A DNA stretch of 64,000 bases, taken from the NCBI GenBank assembly GCA_035280425.1, contig DATEFW010000016.1, forward strand, positions 1 to 64,000, written 5' to 3'. The position numbers and the translations under genes were made by a program. Origin of the DNA: QHXW01 sp035280425. GTDB lineage: Bacteria; Acidobacteriota; Terriglobia; Bryobacterales; Bryobacteraceae. Under the pieces are notes generated by a model. That model was not told where the DNA came from. It saw nothing but the letters and a program-made list of their open reading frames with translations, and did no database searches. This document shows, in pieces, positions 33,022 to 41,519 of the stretch. Position 1 is the stretch's first letter, and each line of letters starts with the position of its first letter.

Positions 33022-33795
33022 AATCGCGCTGTTCCAACCCTCCGGGCCGGTGAGGGTGGTAGCTCGCGCGTTGGGAACTTCCTGCAATAACCTGCCGGAT
33101 TCAGGGGATCGGACGATCACAGGGAAATCCACGGCGCGAAGCAGATCGATATCGTTTGCACTGTCGCCCAGGCCGATCGAAGTCAGTTCGTGATAAATAT
33201 CGTCAAACAGCCGCAACAGGAGGAACGCGGCCAAGCCTTTGTGGTTACGCCCGGTGATGTGATAGAAACGCCCGCCGCGCGTCCACCGCTTGCCGCGCCG
33301 TTCAATGGCAGCCAGCAATTCCCTCCCGTCACCACCAAGAATTGCGAAAACTTCATCGTATTCGCGTTGTTTCGCGAGGGAGGCCTGTCTCACGGGCATA
33401 GCGGCACGTTGGGCGATTTGTTCCGGAGAGAGATCAGAGAAGGCCTCGACGGAACAGGCCGACTCGGCGGCAGCGCCCACCAGGGCCTCCACCAAAAAGT
33501 GGTATGGCTCACCGAACTCGAAAACTTCATAGCCGTCGATTTTGCGCGTGAACGGGTGAGGCCGCCGGAAATATCCCTGCGGAATGTACAGCGCGCCACC
33601 GTTCTCGACAATGAAAGGATGGCGGTTCTCAAGCGTGGCTCTCCACTCTTCCACTTCAACGCGTGTTTTGCTGGTCGAAAAAATCAGGGGGATATCGTAC
33701 TGACGAAGCCTCTCAAGCGCAGGCCGCGCGGCTTCCCAGGAATAGGTGTCATGATCGAGAAGTGTGCCATCCAGATCAGTGATCACGACTTTCAT
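33004..33795 (-). CDS. HAD-IIB phosphatase, mannosyl/glucosyl-3-phosphoglycerate phosphatase type
   Basis: 263 residues. HAD motif I ITDLDGTLLDHD (5-16) with Asp7 as nucleophile, motif II IFSTSKTRVEV, and motif III-IV GLGDSANDIDLLRAVDFPVIV; the cap domain with PYHFLVEALV and RFYHITGRNHKG is like MpgP. It would remove the phosphate from the glycosyl-3-phosphoglycerate made by the GpgS-like enzyme. It is convergent with, and overlaps by 18 nt, the channel-like gene. Confidence 0.78.
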   Translation of the reverse strand: MKVVITDLDGTLLDHDTYSWEAARPALERLRQYDIPLIFSTSKTRVEVEEWRATLENRHPFIVENGGALYIPQGYFRRPHPFTRKIDGYEVFEFGEPYHFLVEALVGAAAESACSVEAFSDLSPEQIAQRAAMPVRQASLAKQREYDEVFAILGGDGRELLAAIERRGKRWTRGGRFYHITGRNHKGLAAFLLLRLFDDIYHELTSIGLGDSANDIDLLRAVDFPVIVRSPESGRLLQEVPNARATTLTGPEGWNSAILEMIP

Positions 33796-33862
33796 ATACT
33801 GTTAGGTTAAGCTGGGCGCGCCACGCTCGGAATACGATGATTGCTGTACGGCGGAGGTTGGT

Positions 33863-35206
33863 ATGCGTTATCGAACGTGGCCGGTGCTACTCATCGGTCT
33901 GACGACGCTGCTGCTGCTGAACGCGTTGTGGGGCGTCACGGCCATTCGCAAATCCAAACAGATCTACCGGGAAGTGCTGGCCAATCAGGAGCGATACCGG
34001 GAGAACGACAAAGTCCTGGTGGAAATCCGATCCGGCATTTTTATCGTGAACATCCTGGTGCGCGACTTCCTGCTCGATACTTCGCCCGTGACGAGTGAGG
34101 TTTACCGCAAGGGCATGCTGGACATCCGCTCGTCGGTCGAGCGGCAGGTCGCGCGGCTGGAGCAGTTGACACGGCCCGAGGACCGGCCCATCCTCAAAAA
34201 TCTGCAAGCGGAGATGGATGCGTTCTGGGCGATGTTCAATCCGGTTTTCGAATGGACCCTTGACGACAAGCTTGAAAACAGCCGGCATTTTTTGCGATAT
34301 CAGCTCCGGCCGCGGCGCAATGCCGTGCTCTCAATCGCGGAACAGGTTAGCAAGCTGAACGCCGGCAACATCGCGGCCGAAAATGAAAACACCCAGCGCA
34401 GCAAGGACAAACTGTTTCGCGATCTACGCCAAATGATCACCGCCAGTCTGCTGCTCGGTGTATTGATTGTGGCAGGCTGTATTCTGCGCGTATCGCAACT
34501 GGAAAGGCGGACCGAGCTTCAGCACAGGAAGACGGAGGAGGCCGAACAGGCGCTGCGGCTGTTGTCGCACCGGCTGGTGAAAGCGCAGGAAGAAGAGCGG
34601 CGCTCTCTTTCGCGGGAGCTTCACGATGAAGTGGGCCAGATTCTGACCGCGCTTCGGATGGAGGTGGGAAGTCTCGAGCAGTTACGCACGGAAAACGGCC
34701 AAGCCTTCCAGGAACACGTGGAGGATGCCAAGCAGCTCGCCGAGCAAAGCCTGCGCGCGGTGCGGGACATGGCCATGGGGCTGCGCCCGTCCATGCTCGA
34801 TGATCTCGGCTTAGGCCCGGCGGTCGAATGGCAGGCACGCGACTTTGCGCGCCGCGTGGGCGTGCCGGTTTCCGTCGAAATCGACGGCGACCTGAAGCAG
34901 ATTTCCGACGCGCAGCGAACCTGCGTTTACCGCGTTGTGCAAGAAGCGTTGACCAACTGCGCTCGCCATGCGCAGGCAAAAAACATCCGCATCACGCTTC
35001 ACGGAAGCGAAGAATCGCTGACGCTCTCGGTCGAGGACGACGGCATCGGCATGGCTAGCGAAATACCCGAGCGGGCCGGAATCGGCCTGGTGGGAATCGA
35101 GGAGCGCGTGCGCGAGCTCGGCGGCACCATACATATTCAGTCGCAGCCGGCGCGCGGCACTATGCTGCGGATCAAGATTCCGCTGAATGCCGAGGTGGCC
35201 GTATGA
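33863..35206 (+). CDS. Sensor histidine kinase, NarL-type (HisKA_3)
   Basis: 447 residues. A transmembrane helix (5-25), an extracytoplasmic CHASE3-like helical domain (about 30-180), a second transmembrane helix near 195, then the HisKA_3 phospho-acceptor SRELHDEVGQILTAL with His at about 254, and the HATPase domain (QEALTNCARHAQA, DDGIGM, GIGLVGIEERVRELGG). Strong RBS GGAGG upstream. Its stop overlaps the response regulator gene by 4 nt, so the two form a pair. Signal unknown. Confidence 0.9.
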   Translation: MRYRTWPVLLIGLTTLLLLNALWGVTAIRKSKQIYREVLANQERYRENDKVLVEIRSGIFIVNILVRDFLLDTSPVTSEVYRKGMLDIRSSVERQVARLEQLTRPEDRPILKNLQAEMDAFWAMFNPVFEWTLDDKLENSRHFLRYQLRPRRNAVLSIAEQVSKLNAGNIAAENENTQRSKDKLFRDLRQMITASLLLGVLIVAGCILRVSQLERRTELQHRKTEEAEQALRLLSHRLVKAQEEERRSLSRELHDEVGQILTALRMEVGSLEQLRTENGQAFQEHVEDAKQLAEQSLRAVRDMAMGLRPSMLDDLGLGPAVEWQARDFARRVGVPVSVEIDGDLKQISDAQRTCVYRVVQEALTNCARHAQAKNIRITLHGSEESLTLSVEDDGIGMASEIPERAGIGLVGIEERVRELGGTIHIQSQPARGTMLRIKIPLNAEVAV

Positions 35207-35859
35207 ACAAGCTGAAAGTCTTGCTGGCCGACGATCATGGCGTGGTGCGCAAGGGCCTGCGCTTTGTGCTGGAGCGCAATCCCGGTATTGAAGTGGTGGG
35301 CGAGGCCGCGGACGGGCGGGAAGCCGTCAAAATGGCGGAGCAGTTCGAGCCTCACGTGGTCGTGATGGACATCGCCATGCCGAACTTGAACGGCATCGAC
35401 GCCACCACCCAGATTGTCAAGAAGAACCCGAAAATAGCGGTGGTGATCCTGAGCATGTACTCCGACGAAGCCTACCTGGTGCGCGTGCTATCCGCCGGCG
35501 CCAAGGGTTACCTGCTCAAAGACTCCGCGGAAACCGAGCTGCTCCGCGCGGTGGAGGCCGTAGGCGAGGGGAAACCCTTTTTCAGCCCGGCGATCACACA
35601 AACACTGCTCGAGGATTACATGCGCCGGCTGCAACAGCAGAACCTGCAGGATTCTTACGATCTGCTGACCGACCGCGAAAAAGAAATTCTGCAACTGCTG
35701 GCCGAGGGCAAATCAAACAAGGAAGTCGCCAGCGTACTGAACGTGAGCTTACATACGGTCGAGACCCATCGCACGCACATCATGCAGAAATTGAACCTGC
35801 ACAACACCGCGGAAATCGTGCTCTATGCTGTGCGCAAGAAAGTAATTATGCACGCCTGA
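35203..35859 (+). CDS. NarL/LuxR family response regulator
   Basis: 218 residues. Receiver domain with LLADDHG (7-13) and Asp56 (VVVMDIAMP), Lys near GAKGYLLKDS, then a LuxR-type helix-turn-helix at about 150-210 (LTDREKEILQLLAEGKSNKEVASVLNVSLHTVETHRTHIMQKLNL). Partner of the overlapping kinase. Target genes unknown; no obvious binding site seen. Confidence 0.92.
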   Translation: MNKLKVLLADDHGVVRKGLRFVLERNPGIEVVGEAADGREAVKMAEQFEPHVVVMDIAMPNLNGIDATTQIVKKNPKIAVVILSMYSDEAYLVRVLSAGAKGYLLKDSAETELLRAVEAVGEGKPFFSPAITQTLLEDYMRRLQQQNLQDSYDLLTDREKEILQLLAEGKSNKEVASVLNVSLHTVETHRTHIMQKLNLHNTAEIVLYAVRKKVIMHA

Positions 35860-35862
35860 ACG

Positions 35863-37233
35863 TTACGAACCGCCAGCCGCAAAAAGGCTCAATACATTCG
35901 CGTAAAGTTTTTGGGCAGCATCCTGGGTTTTTGTTTCGACGGCCACGCGCAGCAGTGGTTCGGTGTTGGACGCACGCACGTGGATCCAGCCCTCGGGCAG
36001 CAGCAACTTCAGGCCGTCGGATCGATCCATCTCCGCTCGCGGGAACCGGGCCTCCAAAGCCTGCATCAGCGTGCCGAGCCGCCCGTGTTCATACGCCACT
36101 TTGGCGTATTGCCGGAAATACTTCGGCAGCCGCGCGGCGAGCGCAGAAATCTTCTCGCCGGTTTCAGCCATGCGGTCGAGCAAGAATGCCATGCCGGTGT
36201 AACTGTCGCGGCAGAGCTGCACCGCAGGGAAGATGATGCCGCCGTTCGAGCCTTCACCGCCAATTGCCGCATTCACCGCCTGCATCATTTCGACCACATT
36301 CGCTTCCCCGACCGGCGTCCGCCAGACGCGCCGCCCGTGCGCGGCAGCCACGTCGTCGATCACCGAGGAAGTCGTCAAGTTGACGACAACATCGCCGGGC
36401 AATCTGCGCAGAGCCGCGTCCACGGCGAGCGCCAGGACATCGTCGTTATCGAGCACATGGCCGGTTTCATCGATCACCGCCAGGCGGTCGCCATCCGGGT
36501 CTTGCGCGAAACCGATATCGCGATGGCACTTCCGCACCAGGTCCGCGATTTCGCCCAGCACTTCCGGGCGCGGCTCTGCTTCGCGCGGAAACGGTTTCGT
36601 AGGATCAACGGCAATGGCTTCCAGGTCGCAACCCAAGGTTTCACGCAGAAACCCGGGCGTGGTCACCGCACCCGCGCCGTTTACCGCATCAAGCGCCACA
36701 CGAAACTTACGGCGGCGAATGCGCTCGGCATCCACGTGGGCCAGCACGCGTTCGAAATGCAGCTTCGGCGCCGTGGCGTAGTCGGTGACGATCGCGCGCA
36801 TTTCTTCGTTGGTAGCCTGGCGGAAATCGCTCTGATGATAGAGATCGACCAGCTCGGCGCGTTCGTAATTGTTGAAAAACAGGCCCTGGGCGTTGAAAAG
36901 TTTAAGCGCGTTGTACTCCGGCGGATTGTGGGAAGCGGTGATCGCAATCCCGCCCTGCGCGTGCGTGGCCGCCACGTAAACCTGAATCGTGGGCGTCGGC
37001 AGGATGCCGATGTCCACGACTTCGCATCCCGCCGCCAGCAGGCCCGCAGCCACCGCGTGCCCCAGCATTTCGCCCGACGGCCGGGTGTCGCGCCCCACCA
37101 CGACGCGGCCGCCGCGGACATATGTGCCGTAGGCCTGCGCAAACGAGCAGGCCAGCGCCGGAGTCAGAAATTCGCCGACGACTCCACGAATTCCGGAGAC
37201 GCCGATTTTGAGCAGATGTTCCCGGCGTGGCAT
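35863..37233 (-). CDS. Phosphohexomutase (GlmM/ManB-like), copy 1
   Basis: 456 residues from ATG 37233, 2 nt after the stop of the preceding mutase gene. Active-site serine Ser101 in ITASHNPPEYNALKLF, metal loop AQDPDGDRLAVID and sugar-binding GEGSNGG and the C-terminal RASNTEPLLRV are typical. It could be phosphoglucosamine mutase (GlmM), phosphomannomutase or phosphoglucomutase; the sequence alone does not decide. Tandem with a diverged paralogue. Confidence 0.83.
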   Translation of the reverse strand: MPRREHLLKIGVSGIRGVVGEFLTPALACSFAQAYGTYVRGGRVVVGRDTRPSGEMLGHAVAAGLLAAGCEVVDIGILPTPTIQVYVAATHAQGGIAITASHNPPEYNALKLFNAQGLFFNNYERAELVDLYHQSDFRQATNEEMRAIVTDYATAPKLHFERVLAHVDAERIRRRKFRVALDAVNGAGAVTTPGFLRETLGCDLEAIAVDPTKPFPREAEPRPEVLGEIADLVRKCHRDIGFAQDPDGDRLAVIDETGHVLDNDDVLALAVDAALRRLPGDVVVNLTTSSVIDDVAAAHGRRVWRTPVGEANVVEMMQAVNAAIGGEGSNGGIIFPAVQLCRDSYTGMAFLLDRMAETGEKISALAARLPKYFRQYAKVAYEHGRLGTLMQALEARFPRAEMDRSDGLKLLLPEGWIHVRASNTEPLLRVAVETKTQDAAQKLYANVLSLFAAGGS

Positions 37234-37235
37234 GA

Positions 37236-38609
37236 TTATGCAAAGCTCCGCACGCGCTCCATCAGCGAATGGAACAGCGCACTCGGCGCCTCGCCCTTCT
37301 GCTCGCAGATGATTCGCACCATCGGCTCGGTTTGGCTTACGCGCACGTGAAACCACCGCCCCGGCCAATCGACGCGCAAGCCGTCCAGTACGTTCGCGCG
37401 GCCGTCTTTATTCTGTTCGCGCAGCGCAGCGAACATCGCCGGCACCCGCTGTGTGACCAGCGGAACCTGGCCCTTCAAGATCGAATACTTCGGGTACGAA
37501 GCGACAATTTCGGAAAGTTTCGCCCCACGCTCGCGCATCATCGATAACATTGACAGCATGGAAGCGATGCCATCGTAGACGAAACGGAACTGCGGCATCA
37601 TGATGGCGCCGGTGCCTTCACCGGCGAGCGCGATCTGTTCCGGCCGGTAACTCGACAGCGCATCGATTGCCGCCTGCCGGCCTACCGCGACCCGCACCAC
37701 CTGCCCGCCGTGCCGCGCGGCCACTTCATCCACCAGCGCCGTGGTCGATACATTGGTGATCACCAGCTTACCCTCGCAGCGCGGCAGCAGATAATCCGCC
37801 AGCATCGGCAGCACCAGTTCCTCGGAAACCGCCACGCCGTCTTCGGTGGCAAAAGCGACCCGGTCCGAATCGGCGTCGAACAAGAAGCCTGCATCCGCGT
37901 GAAGCGGTTTCATCAGCGGCGCGAGCTGGAGCCCGACCATGTCTTTATTGGTCGAAGGCTCGTGCGCAAACGCTACGCCCTGCATCTTCTCGTTAATCAG
38001 GATGAAACCGAAGCCGAAGCGCTCGTTCATTCTTTGCAGCACGAGCGATGAGGTCCCGTTGCAGCAATCCACCACCACACGGAACCGCCGCAGCGCGTCG
38101 AAATTAAAAACCGAGGCGAGCTCATCCAGGTACGGATCGAGCGCGTTATCCTCGGTTCTGATCGTTCCCAGCTTGTCCCAACCGGCGAAATCGAATTTTT
38201 TGAGATGGTAGATGTCGAGCAGTTCATTGGCTTCGGCTGTAGACAGATAAATGGCATTGCGCCCGAAAAATTTCAGCGCGTTCCACTCCGCCGCATTATG
38301 GCTGGCGCCGATCGAAATGCCGCCGGCAGCGTCCAGCCGCCGGATCGTGTGCTGGATAACCGGCGTCGGCATGATGCCCAGATCGATGATGTTTCTTCCG
38401 CAGGCCAGCAGCGCCGCCAGCACGCCTTCGCGAATCATGACGCCGCTCGCGCGCGGGTCGCGCCCCAGAACCACTCCTTGGCCGCGCTCCAGAAACGTTC
38501 CGAACGCGGCGGCGAAATCCAGCACGTGCGTGGCAGTCATCCCGGTGCCCACCACGCCGCGAAGTCCCACCTGGGAAATGCGGAGCGATCTGCCGGCTTC
38601 CCGCGTCAT
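37236..38609 (-). CDS. Phosphohexomutase (GlmM/ManB-like), copy 2
   Basis: 457 residues. Active-site Ser103 in SIGASHNAAEWNALKFFG, metal loop FDADSDRVAFA, GEGTGA and VSQTEPMVRI. The metal loop has DADSDR rather than DPDGDR and the SHN loop has AAEWN rather than PPEYN, so it is a divergent paralogue. It is in one operon with copy 1, and its start is next to the CBM9-like gene's end. Substrate uncertain. Confidence 0.83.
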   Translation of the reverse strand: MTREAGRSLRISQVGLRGVVGTGMTATHVLDFAAAFGTFLERGQGVVLGRDPRASGVMIREGVLAALLACGRNIIDLGIMPTPVIQHTIRRLDAAGGISIGASHNAAEWNALKFFGRNAIYLSTAEANELLDIYHLKKFDFAGWDKLGTIRTEDNALDPYLDELASVFNFDALRRFRVVVDCCNGTSSLVLQRMNERFGFGFILINEKMQGVAFAHEPSTNKDMVGLQLAPLMKPLHADAGFLFDADSDRVAFATEDGVAVSEELVLPMLADYLLPRCEGKLVITNVSTTALVDEVAARHGGQVVRVAVGRQAAIDALSSYRPEQIALAGEGTGAIMMPQFRFVYDGIASMLSMLSMMRERGAKLSEIVASYPKYSILKGQVPLVTQRVPAMFAALREQNKDGRANVLDGLRVDWPGRWFHVRVSQTEPMVRIICEQKGEAPSALFHSLMERVRSFA

Positions 38610-38610
38610 G

Positions 38611-39303
38611 CTACTCGAGCTTCATTTTGCCGAACGCCTCGGGCACATGGAATGTTTCGGCGCCGGTCGGCTGCCAGGCAATGTACTTGCGGTGCGGATT
38701 CGCGCCCTGGCAGCGATAGAAGTTGATGCGCATCTCGTTACCCGGGGCGGGCGGCCGTTTGTCGATGCTCTTGATCGGAATCCGCATCTCCCCGTACCAG
38801 ATTTTCTTCGATGCATCGATGCGCGCTTTCACCGCCATACCCGAATTCCATAGCCATCCTTTTTCCGGATGCTTGCTGTTGCGGTCGATATCCAGGTCCA
38901 CCCACTCGCCCTGGGGCGACATCTCGAATTCCTTGTATAGGTTGATGTGGCCGAAATCCGTTCCCACAAAAACCTCCGCCACGTCCCAGTCCCAGAGCTG
39001 ATTGGTTTCGTGCACTGCATCCGGATGCGGATGCAGATGAAGCTGTTGATACGGGCACACGAACAGGAAGTAAACATTCTCCGCGGTCCAGCGCGAACGC
39101 ACTTCGGTGCGGTGCCCGGGCACGGGCTCTCCTTTCGGGCCGTTTTCCATAAAAATTCCCGTGATACCCTTCCAGGGCGTCGCGTCGGGATCCGCGGTCA
39201 ACGCGAAATCCGCGTCCGCACGGTGACTGACGATTAAACCCGGCCCATCCGCCATAACCACAACTGCACCCGCCAGCATGAGCAAGCCTATTTGTAATGT
39301 CAT
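38611..39303 (-). CDS. Secreted CBM9-like domain protein
   Basis: 230 residues with a signal peptide (about 1-18, LLMLAGAVVVMA). The body (DADFALTADPDATPWKGITGIFM, RSRWTAENVYFLFVCPY, WDWDVAEVFVGTDFGHINLYKEFEMSPQGEWVDLDID) is the carbohydrate-binding family 9-like beta-sandwich found in Acidobacteria and Bacteroidetes. Last gene of a minus-strand operon with the two phosphomutases ahead in reading direction reversed; start ATG is preceded by a divergent promoter region shared with the esterase gene. Ligand unknown. Confidence 0.8.
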   Translation of the reverse strand: MTLQIGLLMLAGAVVVMADGPGLIVSHRADADFALTADPDATPWKGITGIFMENGPKGEPVPGHRTEVRSRWTAENVYFLFVCPYQQLHLHPHPDAVHETNQLWDWDVAEVFVGTDFGHINLYKEFEMSPQGEWVDLDIDRNSKHPEKGWLWNSGMAVKARIDASKKIWYGEMRIPIKSIDKRPPAPGNEMRINFYRCQGANPHRKYIAWQPTGAETFHVPEAFGKMKLE

Positions 39304-39316
39304 CTTGTCCTTCTAC

Positions 39317-39322
39317 TATACT
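39317..39322 (+). promoter_or_regulatory. -10 element of a probable leaderless promoter (esterase gene)
   Basis: TATACT is followed by exactly 7 nt (GTCCAAC) and then ATG 39330. A weak -35 TTGTAA (39292-39297) is 19 bp upstream. Confidence 0.5.
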
Positions 39323-39329
39323 GTCCAAC

Positions 39330-40187
39330 ATGGCAAAGCTTCATGTGGTCATGATACTTGGCGTTTTGGAGTGCTGCGCTTCCGCCCAGGAATCCAAACC
39401 TGTAATTCCCGACTCCGTCTCGCTCGAGGCCAATATTCCTTACGATCATTACAAAGAAACCGTCCTCGATATCTTGCAACCCAAGGCCACTTCGAACGAA
39501 AAGCGCCCGGGTGTAATCGTCATCCACGGCGGCGGATGGGTAGAGGGGACCAAGGAAGGCCAGATCGAATCGTACTGCCTGCGCTACGTGGAAAAAGGTT
39601 TCGTGTGCGCCGACGTCGAGTACCGGCTGGCTAAAGTCGCGACCGCGCCGGCCGCCGTAACCGACGTCCTCAACGCCGCACACTGGTTCGAGGAGAACGC
39701 GAAAAAATATAATGTCGATACCAAACGCATCGTGGTCACCGGCGGCTCCGCGGGCGGGCACCTTTCGCTCATGGTGGGGATGACGCCCAAATCCGCCAAG
39801 CTCGGACCACCCGCGAAAGTCGCCGCCGTCGTGAATTTCTACGGCATCACGGATGTCGCCGACCAGTTAGGCGGCCCGCACATGCAGGACTATGCCGTCA
39901 CCTGGGTGCCCGAGCAGGAAGGCCGCCTCGCACTGGCGCGCCGCGTTTCGCCGATCACTTACGTTCGCAAAGGGCTCCCGCCCATCCTGACTATCCATGG
40001 CGACGCCGATGACACCGTGCCCTATGAGCACGGCGTGAAGCTTACCAAAGCGCTCCGCGACGCCGGCGACGACGCCGAAATGGTCAGCATTCCGCACGGC
40101 AAACACGGATTTCCGAAAGCCACGGTCGACCAGATCTACGAACAAAACATCTGGCCGTTTCTGCGCAGACATGGAGTGATCAAGTGA
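39330..40187 (+). CDS. Secreted alpha/beta hydrolase (esterase-type)
   Basis: 285 residues from ATG 39330 (MAKLHVVMILGVLECCASAQES, signal peptide). Oxyanion motif HGGGW at 66-70, nucleophile elbow GGSAGGH near 139-145, and a late Asp/His pair (HGDADDTVP and IPHGKHGFPK). This is the BD-FAE/HSL-like esterase group, and the N-terminus NIPYDHYKETVLDILQPK is typical of feruloyl-esterase-like members. In this divergent pair with the CBM9-like gene it may act on plant or polysaccharide esters. The stop overlaps the next gene by 4 nt. Confidence 0.85.
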   Translation: MAKLHVVMILGVLECCASAQESKPVIPDSVSLEANIPYDHYKETVLDILQPKATSNEKRPGVIVIHGGGWVEGTKEGQIESYCLRYVEKGFVCADVEYRLAKVATAPAAVTDVLNAAHWFEENAKKYNVDTKRIVVTGGSAGGHLSLMVGMTPKSAKLGPPAKVAAVVNFYGITDVADQLGGPHMQDYAVTWVPEQEGRLALARRVSPITYVRKGLPPILTIHGDADDTVPYEHGVKLTKALRDAGDDAEMVSIPHGKHGFPKATVDQIYEQNIWPFLRRHGVIK

Positions 40188-40456
40188 GCGTCTACGACGA
40201 TCGCCGCGACGAGCTCGAAAAACACGCATTCATGATGGGCAAGCCGCGCGGCCACCTCGCCGTCACGCTCGACGTCCTCACCGACGCGCTGGTGCTCGTC
40301 GGCCAGCACGGCGTCTATTGTCAGAGCGCGCGCCAGCCCGGCAAGCCCGCAATGGATGTGCAATTGATCTCGAAAGCCATCACCGACGCCAAGGAACTGA
40401 TCTCCGGCGTCATGGCCGAGCTGAAAAAAACTACAAGCGCTGCAAAAAATAGTTGA
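40184..40456 (+). CDS. Small protein of unknown function downstream of the esterase
   Basis: 90 residues from GTG, overlapping the esterase stop by 4 nt, so translationally coupled. Mostly helical and hydrophilic (YDDRRDELEKHAFMMGKPRGHLAVTLDVLTDALVLVGQHG ... ELISGVMAELKKTTSAAKNS), no signal peptide, no recognised motif. Its 3' end overlaps tail-to-tail by 26 nt with the MBL hydrolase gene. Confidence 0.6.
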   Translation: MSVYDDRRDELEKHAFMMGKPRGHLAVTLDVLTDALVLVGQHGVYCQSARQPGKPAMDVQLISKAITDAKELISGVMAELKKTTSAAKNS

Positions 40457-41063
40457 ACTGTTTTTCTCGTCCGATGGTGGTCGTTTCGCCGTGCCCCGGT
40501 ATCACGATCGCGTCCTCCGGCAGCGGCATCAGCTTGTCATGGATCGACCGCAGAATCTGACGGCCGTCGCCGCCCGGCAAATCGGTTCGGCCGATGCTGT
40601 CGCGAAACAAGGTGTCGCCGGCGATGAGCTTGTTCTCCGACGGAATCCACAACGAGATGCTGCCCTGCGTGTGCCCCGGCGTATCGAGCACGTGAAACTC
40701 GGTCGCGCCCAGCGTCAGCTTGTCGCCCTCGCGCACGGGCGTGTCGATCGTCACTTTCTCCGGCGCCTCAACCCCCAGCCATCCTGCCTGAACGTCCAGC
40801 ATGTCGCGCAGCAGCGTATCGTTGGCGTTCATATAGACCGGCGCGCCGGTCAGCGCCCGCAGCTTGTGCGCGCCCCCAATGTGATCGATATGCGCGTGCG
40901 TGATCACAATGGCCTCCACCGCCAGCGAGTGCCGCTGGACAATCTCCAGAATCTCGGGAATGTTGTCGCCCGGGTCGATTACGATCGCGTTGCACGTCTG
41001 CTCGTCGCCGAAAATCGAACAGTTGCACTGGAGCAGGCCGACCGGCAAAATCTCGTGAATCAT
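40431..41063 (-). CDS. MBL-fold metallo-hydrolase (GloB/YcbL-like)
   Basis: 210 residues. The metal motif THAHIDHIGG lies at 55-64, with TPGHTQGSISLWI, LFRDSIGRTDLPGGDG and VIPGHGETTTIGREKQFN further on, the pattern of hydroxyacylglutathione-hydrolase-like thioesterases (YcbL group). The substrate is likely a glutathione- or other thioester, or may be a phosphonate or similar. A TACAAT sequence upstream on the minus strand overlaps the TATACT of the divergent gene. Confidence 0.85.
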   Translation of the reverse strand: MIHEILPVGLLQCNCSIFGDEQTCNAIVIDPGDNIPEILEIVQRHSLAVEAIVITHAHIDHIGGAHKLRALTGAPVYMNANDTLLRDMLDVQAGWLGVEAPEKVTIDTPVREGDKLTLGATEFHVLDTPGHTQGSISLWIPSENKLIAGDTLFRDSIGRTDLPGGDGRQILRSIHDKLMPLPEDAIVIPGHGETTTIGREKQFNYFLQRL

Positions 41064-41082
41064 AAACCGCTAAGCCCGATTG

Positions 41083-41092
41083 TATACTCGAC
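41083..41092. promoter_or_regulatory. Overlapping divergent -10 elements
   Basis: TATACT (41083-41088, plus strand) lies 7 nt before the ATG of the CopD-like gene, suggesting a leaderless mRNA. On the opposite strand TACAAT (about 41079-41084) is 15 nt before the MBL hydrolase ATG. The two -10 hexamers share bases, so only one promoter could be used at a time. Confidence 0.4.
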
Positions 41093-41095
41093 GGT

Positions 41096-41515
41096 ATGAC
41101 GGACGCGCTCAATGTGCTCATGCGGTGGCTGCATATTACTTCAGTGGTGACTCTGATCGGCGGCGTGCTGTTTGCCAGGCTGGTGCTCGTGCCGGCCATT
41201 GCGTCGCTGCCGGCGGCGGAACAAGCCTCAATCGGCGATGCCATGGCCGCGCGCTACCGGTCGCTGCTGTATCTGGCAATCATCTTTCTGCTCGGCAGCG
41301 GCATTTATAACTTCTACGTGAATCTGGGACGCGGGCCGCTCTACCAGGCGCTGCTCGGCATCAAGCTGCTGCTCGTGCTGCACGTTTTTGTTGTCGGCAT
41401 TTTGATCGTCAAACCGCAGAACGCAAAACGCGCGCGCCAGATGACCGGTATTGTCATCTCTGGGGTGATCATCATCGCCATCTCCGCCGTCCTGCGCCAG
41501 CTTCACATACACTGA
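41096..41515 (+). CDS. Small four-helix membrane protein, CopD-like
   Basis: 139 residues with four hydrophobic helices (about 12-32, 58-78, 88-108 and 120-138). The motif WLHITSVVTLIGGVLFARLVLVPAI followed by HVFVVGILIV resembles the copper resistance protein D / DUF4149 group, with the conserved His in helix 1 and helix 3. Whether it binds copper or haem is not known. It ends 4 nt before the ygfZ-type gene. Confidence 0.68.
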   Translation: MTDALNVLMRWLHITSVVTLIGGVLFARLVLVPAIASLPAAEQASIGDAMAARYRSLLYLAIIFLLGSGIYNFYVNLGRGPLYQALLGIKLLLVLHVFVVGILIVKPQNAKRARQMTGIVISGVIIIAISAVLRQLHIH

Positions 41516-41519
41516 GAGT

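Noticed and set aside
35911..37350. 479-residue plus-strand open frame
   Set aside because: Antisense to the phosphohexomutase with intact motifs.
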